Assembly: GCA_904396155.1 (NCBI GenBank) | Contig: CAJFOI010000050.1 | Coordinates: forward strand, 1 to 64,000 | Direction: 5' to 3' | Source: Candidatus Avispirillum faecium | Lineage (GTDB): Bacteria > Bacillota > Clostridia > Oscillospirales > CAG-272 | DNA length: 64,000 bases | Shown here: piece after piece, positions 8,728 through 16,262 of the stretch | How positions within the stretch are numbered: the stretch's first letter is position 1 | Layout of the letters: every line of letters starts with the position of its first letter | Position numbers and translations under genes: made by a program | The notes under the pieces: model-generated | The model's database searches: none | The model's input: only the letters and a program-made list of their open reading frames with translations | Told to the model about the DNA's origin: nothing

Positions 8728-9618
8728 ATGAAATCACGTGTCTATTTTACACGGGAAATTTCTCCCGAGGCAGTGGTGCGGCTGTACCGGGCGCTGGGTG
8801 TGTCGCTTCCCGGAAAGGTGGCCGTAAAGGTACACTCCGGAGAAAAAGGAAACCAGAATTTTTTGCGTCCGGCGTTCTGGCGGCCTATGGTGGAGGAAGT
8901 TGGCGGCACTGTAGTAGAGTGTAATACCGCCTACGGGGATGCAACCGGCGGTGTGCGCGACCACACCGATACCCACAGAAAGCTGTTGGAAGACCACGGC
9001 TGGACAAAGTATTTTGACGTGGATCTGATGGATGCCGAGGACCCGGATGTGGTCTGGCCGATTCCCGGCGGCAAAGTTCTGCGGGAAAACCATCTGGGAA
9101 AAAATATTGAAAACTATGATTCCATGCTGGTGCTGGCGCACTTCAAGGGTCATCCCGCCGGCGGATACGGCGGTGCGCTCAAGCAGCTTGCCATTGGCTG
9201 TGCCAGTGCGCGGGGCAAGGCGCTGATCCACTCCGCAGGGAAGACGGACGACCGCTTTGAAACCTGGCGGCAGCACGCCGACAATGTGGCGTTTCCGGAG
9301 GCCATGGCAGATGCGGCCTTCAGTGTGGCGGAGCACTTCAAGGGGAAAATCGCGTATATCAATGTAATGAAAAATCTCTCCGTGGACTGTGACTGCTGTG
9401 TCGTGGCGGAGGATCCCTGTATGCAGGATATCGGTATCCTGGCTTCGCTGGATCCGGTGGCCATCGACCAGGCCTGCATTGACCTCGTTGTGGGCTCTGA
9501 TGACCCGGGGAGGGAACATTTTATGGAGCGGGTCAACAGCCGCAACGGGATCCACACCATCGAAGCGGCCGCAGAACTGGGCATGGGCAGCCGGGCGTAC
9601 GAACGGATCGAACTGTAA
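8728..9618 (+). CDS. DUF362 domain protein
   Basis: A 296-residue protein of the DUF362 family, whose function is unsettled; many members are linked to Fe-S or flavin redox systems. It shows KVHSGEKGN near the N-terminus, GDATGGVRDHTDTH, LAHFKGHPAGGYGGALK, the cysteine-rich DCDCC and a later C in EDPC, and the family hallmark LASLDPVAIDQACIDL. There is no separate ferredoxin domain. The start at 8728 has GGAGG 7 bp upstream; a longer in-frame start at 8665 would lie inside the preceding gene. It sits 22 bp after the dehydrogenase stop. Confidence 0.85.
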   Translation: MKSRVYFTREISPEAVVRLYRALGVSLPGKVAVKVHSGEKGNQNFLRPAFWRPMVEEVGGTVVECNTAYGDATGGVRDHTDTHRKLLEDHGWTKYFDVDLMDAEDPDVVWPIPGGKVLRENHLGKNIENYDSMLVLAHFKGHPAGGYGGALKQLAIGCASARGKALIHSAGKTDDRFETWRQHADNVAFPEAMADAAFSVAEHFKGKIAYINVMKNLSVDCDCCVVAEDPCMQDIGILASLDPVAIDQACIDLVVGSDDPGREHFMERVNSRNGIHTIEAAAELGMGSRAYERIEL

Positions 9619-9659
9619 AGAACGGGGGTGCGTGCGGCGGGGAAAGGAGAGGAGGCAAT

Positions 9660-10295
9660 ATGCCTAAGGGATCAAAGGCGCGGACGGATGCGAGAAAAGA
9701 GGAGATCGTCAATGCCTGCAGAGCTTTGTATAAGTCCATGGGCTTTAGGGATATTACCCTTCGGGATATTGGAGAAAAGACTTCCTTTACCCGCACCTCG
9801 ATCTACAATTATTTTCAGACCAAGGAAGAGATTTTTCTGGCATTGCTCCAGCAGGAGCACGAGGCGTGGACTGCGGATTTGGAGAGCATCCTGGAAACCT
9901 GCGCGTGTCCCTCTGCCGCCGAGTTTTCTCTGGCGCTTGCCCGTACACTGGAACCGCGCAGCTGTATGCTGAAGCTGATGTCCATGAATCTCTACGACAT
10001 GGAGGCAAACAGCCGCCTGGAAAATCTGGTGGCCTTCAAACTGGCGTACGCCGGTGCGAAGGATGCCGTCACCCGCTGCCTGCAAAAATTCTTTCCCCTT
10101 ATGACAGAGGCGGACATCCGAGGGTTTCTCTATGCTTTTTTTCCGTTTTTGTTCGGCGTTTATCCGTATACGACGGCCACGGAAAAGCAGCGGAAAGCAA
10201 TGGAGCGCGCCGGAGTGGAGATTGTCCCCTACTCTGTCTGTGAGATCACAAGCGCCCTGGCAGCAAAGCTTCTAAAGGGTTTTGAGAGGCGGTAA
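9660..10295 (+). CDS. TetR-family transcriptional regulator
   Basis: A 211-residue repressor-type protein. The N-terminal helix-turn-helix is clear: IVNACRALYKSMGF, then ITLRDIGEKTSFTRTSIYNYF and the conserved continuation TKEEIFLALL (about residues 15-65). The remainder is the helical ligand and dimer domain. GGAGG lies 5 bp before the start. It sits inside the redox operon, whose promoter holds two TGACAYCGTGTCA palindromes, so autogenous control is likely. The inducer is unknown; an electrophile or aldehyde would fit the neighbours. Confidence 0.92.
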   Translation: MPKGSKARTDARKEEIVNACRALYKSMGFRDITLRDIGEKTSFTRTSIYNYFQTKEEIFLALLQQEHEAWTADLESILETCACPSAAEFSLALARTLEPRSCMLKLMSMNLYDMEANSRLENLVAFKLAYAGAKDAVTRCLQKFFPLMTEADIRGFLYAFFPFLFGVYPYTTATEKQRKAMERAGVEIVPYSVCEITSALAAKLLKGFERR

Positions 10296-10350
10296 AACGA
10301 AGAAAAGCAAAGGAAATGCATATCGTCAGAGAAAAAGGAGGGGCACGTCT

Positions 10351-10863
10351 ATGGATTTTACAAAGGTGATAAGGGAGCGGTATTCCTGCAAAAAATTTGA
10401 CGGGCGGCAGATCCAAAAAGAACAGCTGGACGCCATTTTGGAAGCGGGTCGACTGGCTCCGACAGCCAGGAATCTGCAGGAACAGAAGATCTATGTGGTA
10501 CAGTCGGACGCGGGGCTGGCAAAGATCGACCGGATCACGCCCTGCCGGTATGGCGCCCCAACGGTGCTGATCGTGGCATTTGATAAAGAAAATGTCTTTG
10601 TTTATCCCGGGGGGAAACGCGATTCCGGCATTGAGGACGCGACGATTGTAGCCACACACATGCTGCTGGCAGCGAAGGCGGCCGGGGTGGAGAGCTGCTG
10701 GATCAACTTTTTTGACCCCAAAGCGGCGGCAGAGGAATTTGCGCTGCCGGAAAATGAAGAAGTGTTGATGCTGCTGGATCTGGGGTATGCGGCAGAAGGC
10801 ACGGGTCCCCTTGCCCCGCACAGTCAGCGCAAAGAACTTTCCCAAACCGTTCGGTATCTTTGA
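10351..10863 (+). CDS. nitroreductase-family flavoprotein
   Basis: A 170-residue FMN-dependent NAD(P)H oxidoreductase of the nitroreductase fold. The N-terminus IRERYSCKKFDGRQI is the family FMN-phosphate motif (R-x-S/R-x-R/K-x-F), followed by AGRLAPTARNLQEQ, GIEDATIVATHMLLAA and LLDLGYAAEG. It is slightly shorter than typical members. The start at 10351 is supported by AAAAAGGAGGGG; the longer in-frame opening overlaps the tetR end. The next gene encodes a flavodoxin that could be its partner. Confidence 0.88.
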   Translation: MDFTKVIRERYSCKKFDGRQIQKEQLDAILEAGRLAPTARNLQEQKIYVVQSDAGLAKIDRITPCRYGAPTVLIVAFDKENVFVYPGGKRDSGIEDATIVATHMLLAAKAAGVESCWINFFDPKAAAEEFALPENEEVLMLLDLGYAAEGTGPLAPHSQRKELSQTVRYL

Positions 10864-10882
10864 TTTAGAGGAGGAATTTGCC

Positions 10883-11356
10883 ATGCGTAATGTGTTGGTC
10901 GCTTATTTTTCGGCCAGCGGTACCACTGCCCGGATGGCCAGAAGTCTGGCCCGGGCCGCTGGTGCCGATTTGTATGAAATCAGGCCCGCCGTCCCCTATA
11001 CTTCGGCAGATCTGGACTGGAACGATAAACAATCCCGCAGCTCGGTGGAAATGAACGACAAAAGCTTTCGCCCGGCCCTTGCGGATCACGATGCCCCCAT
11101 TGACCGGTATGATACGATCCTTCTGGGATTCCCCATCTGGTGGTACACAGCCCCAACGATCATCAATACCTTTCTGGAGGCCTATGATTTTACCGGCAAG
11201 GATATCGTGCTTTTCGCCACTTCCGGCGGCAGCGGGCTGGGTCATACGGCGGCCGATTTGACCGTTAGCTGCCCGGGTGCGCACATTGTAAACGGCAGGC
11301 TTCTCAACGGAACGCTTTCCAGGGAAGCTCTGCGGCAGTGGGTGGAATCCCTATGA
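10883..11356 (+). CDS. flavodoxin-like protein
   Basis: A 157-residue FMN-binding electron carrier or NAD(P)H oxidoreductase of the flavodoxin_4 type. The phosphate loop is YFSASGTTARMA at residues 8-19. A later FMN loop is GFPIWWYTAPTIINTFLE, and LFATSGGSGLGHTAADL forms the third loop. GAGGAGG precedes the ATG at 10883. It is the last gene of the redox operon, ending 75 bp before a strong terminator. Confidence 0.9.
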   Translation: MRNVLVAYFSASGTTARMARSLARAAGADLYEIRPAVPYTSADLDWNDKQSRSSVEMNDKSFRPALADHDAPIDRYDTILLGFPIWWYTAPTIINTFLEAYDFTGKDIVLFATSGGSGLGHTAADLTVSCPGAHIVNGRLLNGTLSREALRQWVESL

Positions 11357-11431
11357 TGTAAGGGAGGAAAACAGAGCTGTTCATACGCCGGTGAAATTGC
11401 TTTTTATGAGGGCACAAGCAGAATATATATC

Positions 11432-11473
11432 GCTGCCGCCCCCGGAAGACTCTTCCGGGGGCGGCAGCTTTTT
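11432..11473 (+). terminator. terminator of the redox operon
   Basis: An 18-bp G/C stem (GCTGCCGCCCCCGGAAGA and its complement) with a single-base loop, followed by TTTTT. Confidence 0.9.
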
Positions 11474-11595
11474 GTATGGTCATCTGTTTTATTTTGTGAT
11501 ACAATAGACGCAAACAAACCTTAAAACATTTTTAAGATTTTAGCCGATTGCTTCTTAAAAAGGATGCTGGCATAATAAATGCAGGAGGTGCGGAT

Positions 11596-12291
11596 ATGTA
11601 CAACATTTTGATTTGTGACGACGAGAAGGACATTGTCTCGGCTTTGAAAATATACCTCACGCCCGAGGGCTATACCCTGTATGAGGCCTATGACGGCCTG
11701 CAGGCGCTGCAGATCCTGCGGGAAAACGAGATTCATCTGGTGCTCATGGATATCATGATGCCGGGGCTGGACGGAATTGCCGCTACGGCAAAAATCCGGG
11801 AGGAGAGCAATGTGCCGGTTATCCTGCTCACAGCCAAAAGCGAAGATACCGACAAGGTGCTGGGGCTGAACATCGGGGCGGACGATTACATCACCAAACC
11901 CTTTAATCCGGTGGAGGTACTGGCCAGGGTGCGTTCGCACCTGCGCCGGTACATGCAGCTGGGCGGCGGAGGAGCCATGCAGGACGTGTGCACTGTGGGT
12001 ACCGTGACGCTGGACAACCGGCAAAAGCGGGTCACTGTGGACGGGGAAGAGGTCAGTCTCACCCCCACGGAATTTGAAATCCTGCGGCTTTTTATGGAGT
12101 CTCCCGGCAAGGTGTTCTCTCCCAAGGATATCTACCAAAAGGTGTGGAAGGACACGCCTCTGGGATCGGAGGGCACCGTGGCCGTACACATCCGCCATTT
12201 GCGGGAGAAGATTGAAATCAATCCTGCGGAGCCCCGGTACTTGAAAGTGGTGTGGGGGCAGGGATACAAAATGGAAGGCGGCGGCAAATGA
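11596..12291 (+). CDS. OmpR/PhoB-family response regulator
   Basis: A 231-residue two-domain regulator. The receiver domain has acidic pocket D8/D9, phospho-acceptor D52 (LMDIMMPG), T79 region LLTAKSE and K101 (YITKPF). The C-terminal winged helix (about 125-229) has LTPTEFEILRLF and VHIRHLREKIE and ends VVWGQGYKME. The start at 11596 follows GCAGGAGG. It overlaps no neighbour and is 27 bp ahead of its kinase. Two CTTAAAA direct repeats (11520 and 11554) upstream could be binding sites, but that is a guess. Confidence 0.94.
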   Translation: MYNILICDDEKDIVSALKIYLTPEGYTLYEAYDGLQALQILRENEIHLVLMDIMMPGLDGIAATAKIREESNVPVILLTAKSEDTDKVLGLNIGADDYITKPFNPVEVLARVRSHLRRYMQLGGGGAMQDVCTVGTVTLDNRQKRVTVDGEEVSLTPTEFEILRLFMESPGKVFSPKDIYQKVWKDTPLGSEGTVAVHIRHLREKIEINPAEPRYLKVVWGQGYKMEGGGK

Positions 12292-12318
12292 TGCGCTCCT
12301 TTCGGAAAGGATTTTTGT

Positions 12319-14412
12319 ATGTATAAAATTCGTTACAGCGTCGGACTTAAAATCCTGGCGGTGTTTCTCTTTGCCGTCAGCTTTACTTTTGCGGTGCTGT
12401 CTGCGGCGGGAATCTTTGTGATGGCTGCCGAAAACGTGTATTTGGATGGCGGCAGGTCCTTTATGGATGCGCTCTGGGAGGATACGCTCCGGTCCCAGGC
12501 TGCCGCGGCGGCGGACGATGTGTATACCCACTACAGGTACGCTATGGAGTACGATACATCGGGGGAAGAGGCCGCGTATTTGCTGGAGGATTACCAAAAG
12601 ACCTACGGCCCGGACGAGACAAACATGCGCTTTTCCATAGAAGCTGATGGGGAGGAAGTTTTTTCCACCGGGCAGGGTGAGGGAACATACGCGGATGTCT
12701 CCTTTGACTACTGGTTTTATTGGACCCACACAGAGGAGTATACAGAAGAATTTGAAACATTTCAGGAGATGGATGCCTATATAGGCAGTCACGCAGATGC
12801 GTGGGACGATTATAACTATGAGATTATCTATCCCGCAGAGGGAGGCGAAGCGACCTACTACCTGTACTATCAGGTTACGGAGGAGGTCGAGGAGCCGGTC
12901 CATGTGAACGCCTGGGTGGACGACATCCAGGTGATGGATGTCTTCTACTGGGTGTATTCTTTGTCCGGCTCCCTGTCCGGTATGCGTTGGAGCCTCATTG
13001 TCATCGCCTTTGTCAGCCTGGCTCTTTGTGTGACCTCACTGGTGTACTTGTTCTGTGGCGCAGGACACAAATCCGGCTCGGAGGAAATCGTATTGCATGG
13101 ACTGCATCGAATCCCCTTTGATCTGTACACTGTAGGGATCGTCCTGTGCTGTACGTTTCTCGGGTATTTGATCAGCGAAGCTGCCGTGTCGTTTTTCGCG
13201 ATAGAGGCCGTGCTTCTTGTGGGTTTGCTTCTTTTGGGAATCGTGCTGCTGGCGCTGACGCTGCTCCTTTCCATGGCGGCGCGGCTGAAGGCCGGGGTTT
13301 TGTGGAAAAATACCGTTTTGTATCGTATCCTGTCTTTTTTGTGGCGGATCCTTCGCCGCATAGGAAAACGAGTCTCCTATATTTGCAGGGGCCTGCCTCT
13401 GGTGTGGAAGGCGGGGCTGATCTACGGAGTGGTGAGTATTGTGGAATTGATTTTTGTCGCCAGTGTTGGGCGGGGGTATCTGCTGCTGGCATGGTGTGTG
13501 GAGAAAATGCTGCTCACACCTTTGCTGGCCTTGGCGCTGATCAATATGAAGCAGTTGAAAAAGGGAGCGGAGGAGATCGCCGACGGCAATCTGCAGTATC
13601 AGATAAAGCTGCCGGATTTGGTCGGCGACTTTCGCAGGCACGGAGAGACACTGAACCGGATCGGGGACGGCATGCAGGTGGCGCTGGAGCGGCAGATGCA
13701 AAGCGAACGGCTGAAGACGGAACTGATTACCAACGTGTCTCACGACATCAAGACGCCGCTGACCTCTATTATCAATTATGTGGATCTCTTGAAAAAGGAA
13801 GGGGTGGACTCTCCCAATGCACCCCGGTATTTGGAGGTGCTGGAGCGGCAGTCTGCCCGGCTGAAGAAGCTGACGGAGGATCTGGTGGAGGCATCGAAAG
13901 CGTCTTCCGGGTCTATCCATGTGGTAAAAGTGCCCACCAATATCCAGGTGCTGCTGGAGCAGGCGGCGGGAGAATACGAAGAGCGGCTGGCGAAAAGCGG
14001 CATTTCGGTGGTGTTTTCTCCCTGGGAAGAGCAAATTTGCATTCTGGCAGACGGAAGACTGCTCTGGAGGGTATTCGACAATTTGATGAACAACATCTGC
14101 AAATATGCCCTTGCCGGTACCCGGGTGTATGTAGACATGAAGCGCACCGGCGCAGAGATTTGCATTACCTTCAAGAATATATCTGCGTATCCCTTGAATA
14201 TTTCCGGTGAGGAGCTCATGGAGCGGTTTGTCCGGGGCGACCGGTCCCGAAACACAGAGGGCAGCGGACTGGGGCTTTCCATCGCCCGCAGCCTCATGGA
14301 GCTGCAGGGAGGTGCATTGGATATCCAGATCGACGGAGATCTGTTTAAGGCAGTGATCACGATCCCGGCTGTGCCGTGCTCCGGTGCAGAACCGGAAGAG
14401 GTCTCCTCCTGA
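12319..14412 (+). CDS. membrane sensor histidine kinase
   Basis: A 697-residue kinase partnered with the adjacent regulator. A first membrane segment is at about 9-36, then an acidic, tyrosine-rich extracellular domain to about 215, then several more hydrophobic spans (about 220-245, 265-315, 360-410), an unusually elaborate membrane region. A HAMP-like linker (AEEIADGNLQYQI) leads to the H box NVSHDIKTPLT (H475), the N box NLMNNICKYA and the G boxes GSGLGLSIARSL. The signal is unknown. The gene ends 9 bp from the convergent spmB stop, with no clear terminator between. Confidence 0.93.
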   Translation: MYKIRYSVGLKILAVFLFAVSFTFAVLSAAGIFVMAAENVYLDGGRSFMDALWEDTLRSQAAAAADDVYTHYRYAMEYDTSGEEAAYLLEDYQKTYGPDETNMRFSIEADGEEVFSTGQGEGTYADVSFDYWFYWTHTEEYTEEFETFQEMDAYIGSHADAWDDYNYEIIYPAEGGEATYYLYYQVTEEVEEPVHVNAWVDDIQVMDVFYWVYSLSGSLSGMRWSLIVIAFVSLALCVTSLVYLFCGAGHKSGSEEIVLHGLHRIPFDLYTVGIVLCCTFLGYLISEAAVSFFAIEAVLLVGLLLLGIVLLALTLLLSMAARLKAGVLWKNTVLYRILSFLWRILRRIGKRVSYICRGLPLVWKAGLIYGVVSIVELIFVASVGRGYLLLAWCVEKMLLTPLLALALINMKQLKKGAEEIADGNLQYQIKLPDLVGDFRRHGETLNRIGDGMQVALERQMQSERLKTELITNVSHDIKTPLTSIINYVDLLKKEGVDSPNAPRYLEVLERQSARLKKLTEDLVEASKASSGSIHVVKVPTNIQVLLEQAAGEYEERLAKSGISVVFSPWEEQICILADGRLLWRVFDNLMNNICKYALAGTRVYVDMKRTGAEICITFKNISAYPLNISGEELMERFVRGDRSRNTEGSGLGLSIARSLMELQGGALDIQIDGDLFKAVITIPAVPCSGAEPEEVSS

Positions 14413-14421
14413 GGGAGTTTC

Positions 14422-14946
14422 TCAAAGCAGAATTCTGCACAAATAGCAGGACAAAAGCACACAGATCACCATGACAATAGCTGCAACGGGAAACGCATGA
14501 CGGGTGCCGCGCACGCCTTTGGCCCCGGAGAAGTACACGCTGATCACATAGATCAGCGTGTCGGAGGAGCCCATCATCACCGAGGCTGCCAGTCCCGCCG
14601 GACTGTCCGCTCCGTGCGCGGCGATGAGATCTGCAAAAGTGGCGGTAGATGCCGATCCCGACACCGGCCGGGTGACGATCAAAGGAAGCAGCTCCGAAGG
14701 GATCCCGAGGGCGCCGCACACGGAAGAAAGGGTTCGAGCCAGCCAGTCTACCGCTCCGGAGGCGGTGAACATCGTGAGCCCCACCGTCAGCATCAGCATG
14801 GCCGGAATCAGAGAAATTGTGGTGGAAAGCCCGTTGCGCGCCCCTCGGACAAACGCTTCTCCTCCCCGCTTACCCAGCCGGAGCATAAGGACAGCTGCCA
14901 GAAGGATCACGCCGGGCAAAACAATAACAGCAATTTTTTCAATCAT
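14422..14946 (-). CDS. spmB: spore maturation protein B
   Basis: A 174-residue integral membrane protein with the Gate/nucleoside-recognition fold, needed with SpmA for normal spore core dehydration. Features are the hydrophobic N-terminus, FVRGARNGL near residue 34, PAMLMLTVGLTMFTASGA, LIVTRPVSGSAS (family signature) and GSSDTLIYVISVYFG-like ISVYFSGAKG near residue 135. It overlaps the end of spmA by 8 bp, the usual spmAB arrangement. No dacB follows, unlike in Bacillus. Confidence 0.93.
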   Translation of the reverse strand: MIEKIAVIVLPGVILLAAVLMLRLGKRGGEAFVRGARNGLSTTISLIPAMLMLTVGLTMFTASGAVDWLARTLSSVCGALGIPSELLPLIVTRPVSGSASTATFADLIAAHGADSPAGLAASVMMGSSDTLIYVISVYFSGAKGVRGTRHAFPVAAIVMVICVLLSCYLCRILL

Positions 14947-15580
14947 GCTGTGCCACCTTTCGGGGCTGTAAAGCGGCTTTTTTCAGCCGCTTTTTTTGCC
15001 GTTTATATGTGACAAGGGCGCAAAGTTTTGACAAGAGCACACCTGTCACCGCACATACGGCGGAACAGATCCAGACCGGCATGAGGATTTTATAGGGCGC
15101 GCTGCTCCCTGCTGCCCGGCGCAGAGCGATGAGGGTGGTGGGCAAAAGATCCAGCGAGGAGGCCCCCAGGATGGCAAAAGTCACCATGTCGTCGGTAGCT
15201 CGTTCCTTATCCGGATTGGCACTTTGCATTTTTTCCATAGCGGCCAGAGCCAGCGGCGTGGCTGCATTGCCGATACCCAGGATGTTTGCAGACAGGGCTG
15301 CGCAGATTTCCTCTTTTCCCTGTCCGGATTTCCAGGTCTTGGGGAATACCCGGCGAAGTATGGGGGACAGAATTTTGGAAAGTTTTTGTACCGCGCCTGC
15401 CTCCCGCAGGACCTCCATGATGCCACTCCACAGGCACATGGCGCCCGCAAGGGAAAAAATCAGAGAAATCGCCTTTGTTGCCCCATCTACGACAGCATTC
15501 GACACCTCAGAGAGGTTTCCTGTCGAAACAGCGAAAAAAACAGATATCGAAACCAGAACAAAAAAGCACTTTTCCATCAT
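14939..15580 (-). CDS. spmA: spore maturation protein A
   Basis: A 213-residue membrane protein that acts with SpmB in spore cortex or core maturation. It has four or five hydrophobic spans, GATKAISLIFSLAGAMCLWSG, the conserved ANILGIGNAATPLAL and a basic C-terminal tail. The start at 15580 (Met-Met-Glu-Lys) is preceded by AGAGGT; a TTG eight codons further upstream overlaps that site and is less likely. It is divergent from the AbrB-like gene, with about 80 bp between them. Confidence 0.92.
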   Translation of the reverse strand: MMEKCFFVLVSISVFFAVSTGNLSEVSNAVVDGATKAISLIFSLAGAMCLWSGIMEVLREAGAVQKLSKILSPILRRVFPKTWKSGQGKEEICAALSANILGIGNAATPLALAAMEKMQSANPDKERATDDMVTFAILGASSLDLLPTTLIALRRAAGSSAPYKILMPVWICSAVCAVTGVLLSKLCALVTYKRQKKRLKKAALQPRKVAQHD

Positions 15581-15597
15581 AAAATTACACCAACCTC

Positions 15598-15625
15598 TTG
15601 ACAATCTATGTAAAAATGATATAAT
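15598..15625 (+). promoter_or_regulatory. promoter of the AbrB-like gene
   Basis: TTGACA (15598-15603), 16-bp spacer, TATAAT (15620-15625), 35 bp before the start codon. It lies between the divergent spmA and abrB-like genes. Confidence 0.75.
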
Positions 15626-15660
15626 TTTTTCCAGAAAGATAAATAATTGGGAGGAATTAT

Positions 15661-15906
15661 ATGAGATCTTTAGGAATGGTGCGGAAGGTAGACGAGTTGG
15701 GTCGAATCGTGCTGCCCATTGAAATTCGCAGAATGATGGAACTAAATCCCGGCGACGGGGCAGAGATCTTTGTGGAGAAAAATCGGGTGATTTTGCAAAA
15801 GTATTCTCCCTCCTGTATTTTTTGCGGCGAAGCAGATGACATTATAACATACAAGGATAGAAAGATCTGTAAAGGATGCCTTGCGGAGTTGAAAAAGCAA
15901 GGATAA
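15661..15906 (+). CDS. AbrB/SpoVT-family transition-state regulator with zinc-ribbon tail
   Basis: An 81-residue DNA-binding protein. Residues 1-48 form the AbrB swapped-hairpin domain (GMVRKVDELGRIVLPIEIRR, then GDGAEIFVE). The C-terminal part carries two Cys pairs, CIFC and CKGC, 18 residues apart, a likely zinc ribbon. The closest known relatives by layout are AbrB and Abh, which control the transition to stationary phase and sporulation, and it sits between spmAB and spoIIE. GGGAGGA precedes the start. Confidence 0.9.
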   Translation: MRSLGMVRKVDELGRIVLPIEIRRMMELNPGDGAEIFVEKNRVILQKYSPSCIFCGEADDIITYKDRKICKGCLAELKKQG

Positions 15907-16027
15907 GAAATCATTCAGCCGATGGATATGGAACGCCTCCCTGCAAAGATATCCGGTTTACCGGCTGCGAGAGGGGCCAGGATGGGACACATTTGGGCCA
16001 CCGCTGAAAGAAGCATCGCAAAAAAGG

Positions 16028-16082
16028 GATTCCCCGGCCATTGCCCGTCACGTTGTGACGGAAATGGTGCGGGGAATTTTTC
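16028..16082 (+). terminator. terminator after the AbrB-like gene
   Basis: A long imperfect stem, GATTCCCCG paired with CGGGGAATT, whose inner part includes GTCACGTTGTGAC, followed by TTTTTCTTTT. It lies about 120 bp beyond the abrB-like stop; 15907-16027 shows nothing else. Confidence 0.75.
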
Positions 16083-16121
16083 TTTTGTCCCTTTCCCGTC
16101 ACGGAATCCGAAAACAAGTGG

Positions 16122-16171
16122 TTTGACGATACGACGATTTGACCAGGTTTGCGCACCAACCAGAGTACAAT
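16122..16171 (+). promoter_or_regulatory. spoIIE promoter with 21-bp spacing and three 8-bp repeats
   Basis: Three direct repeats start at 16122, 16130 and 16138 (TTTGACGA, TACGACGA, TTTGACCA). The last contains a -35 TTGACC (16139-16144), and a -10 TACAAT is at 16166-16171, a 21-bp spacer. The B. subtilis spoIIE promoter is a known sigma-A promoter with 21-bp spacing activated by Spo0A, whose box is TTCGACA-like. The repeats resemble degenerate Spo0A boxes; this is inference. Confidence 0.6.
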
Positions 16172-16262
16172 CGGTTCATATCATATATACCGCGGCACAG
16201 ACATGAATATGTCTGGGGTGGGGATTTTTCCGCGGAAGAAGGGAAAGACGAGGTCAGGGAAG

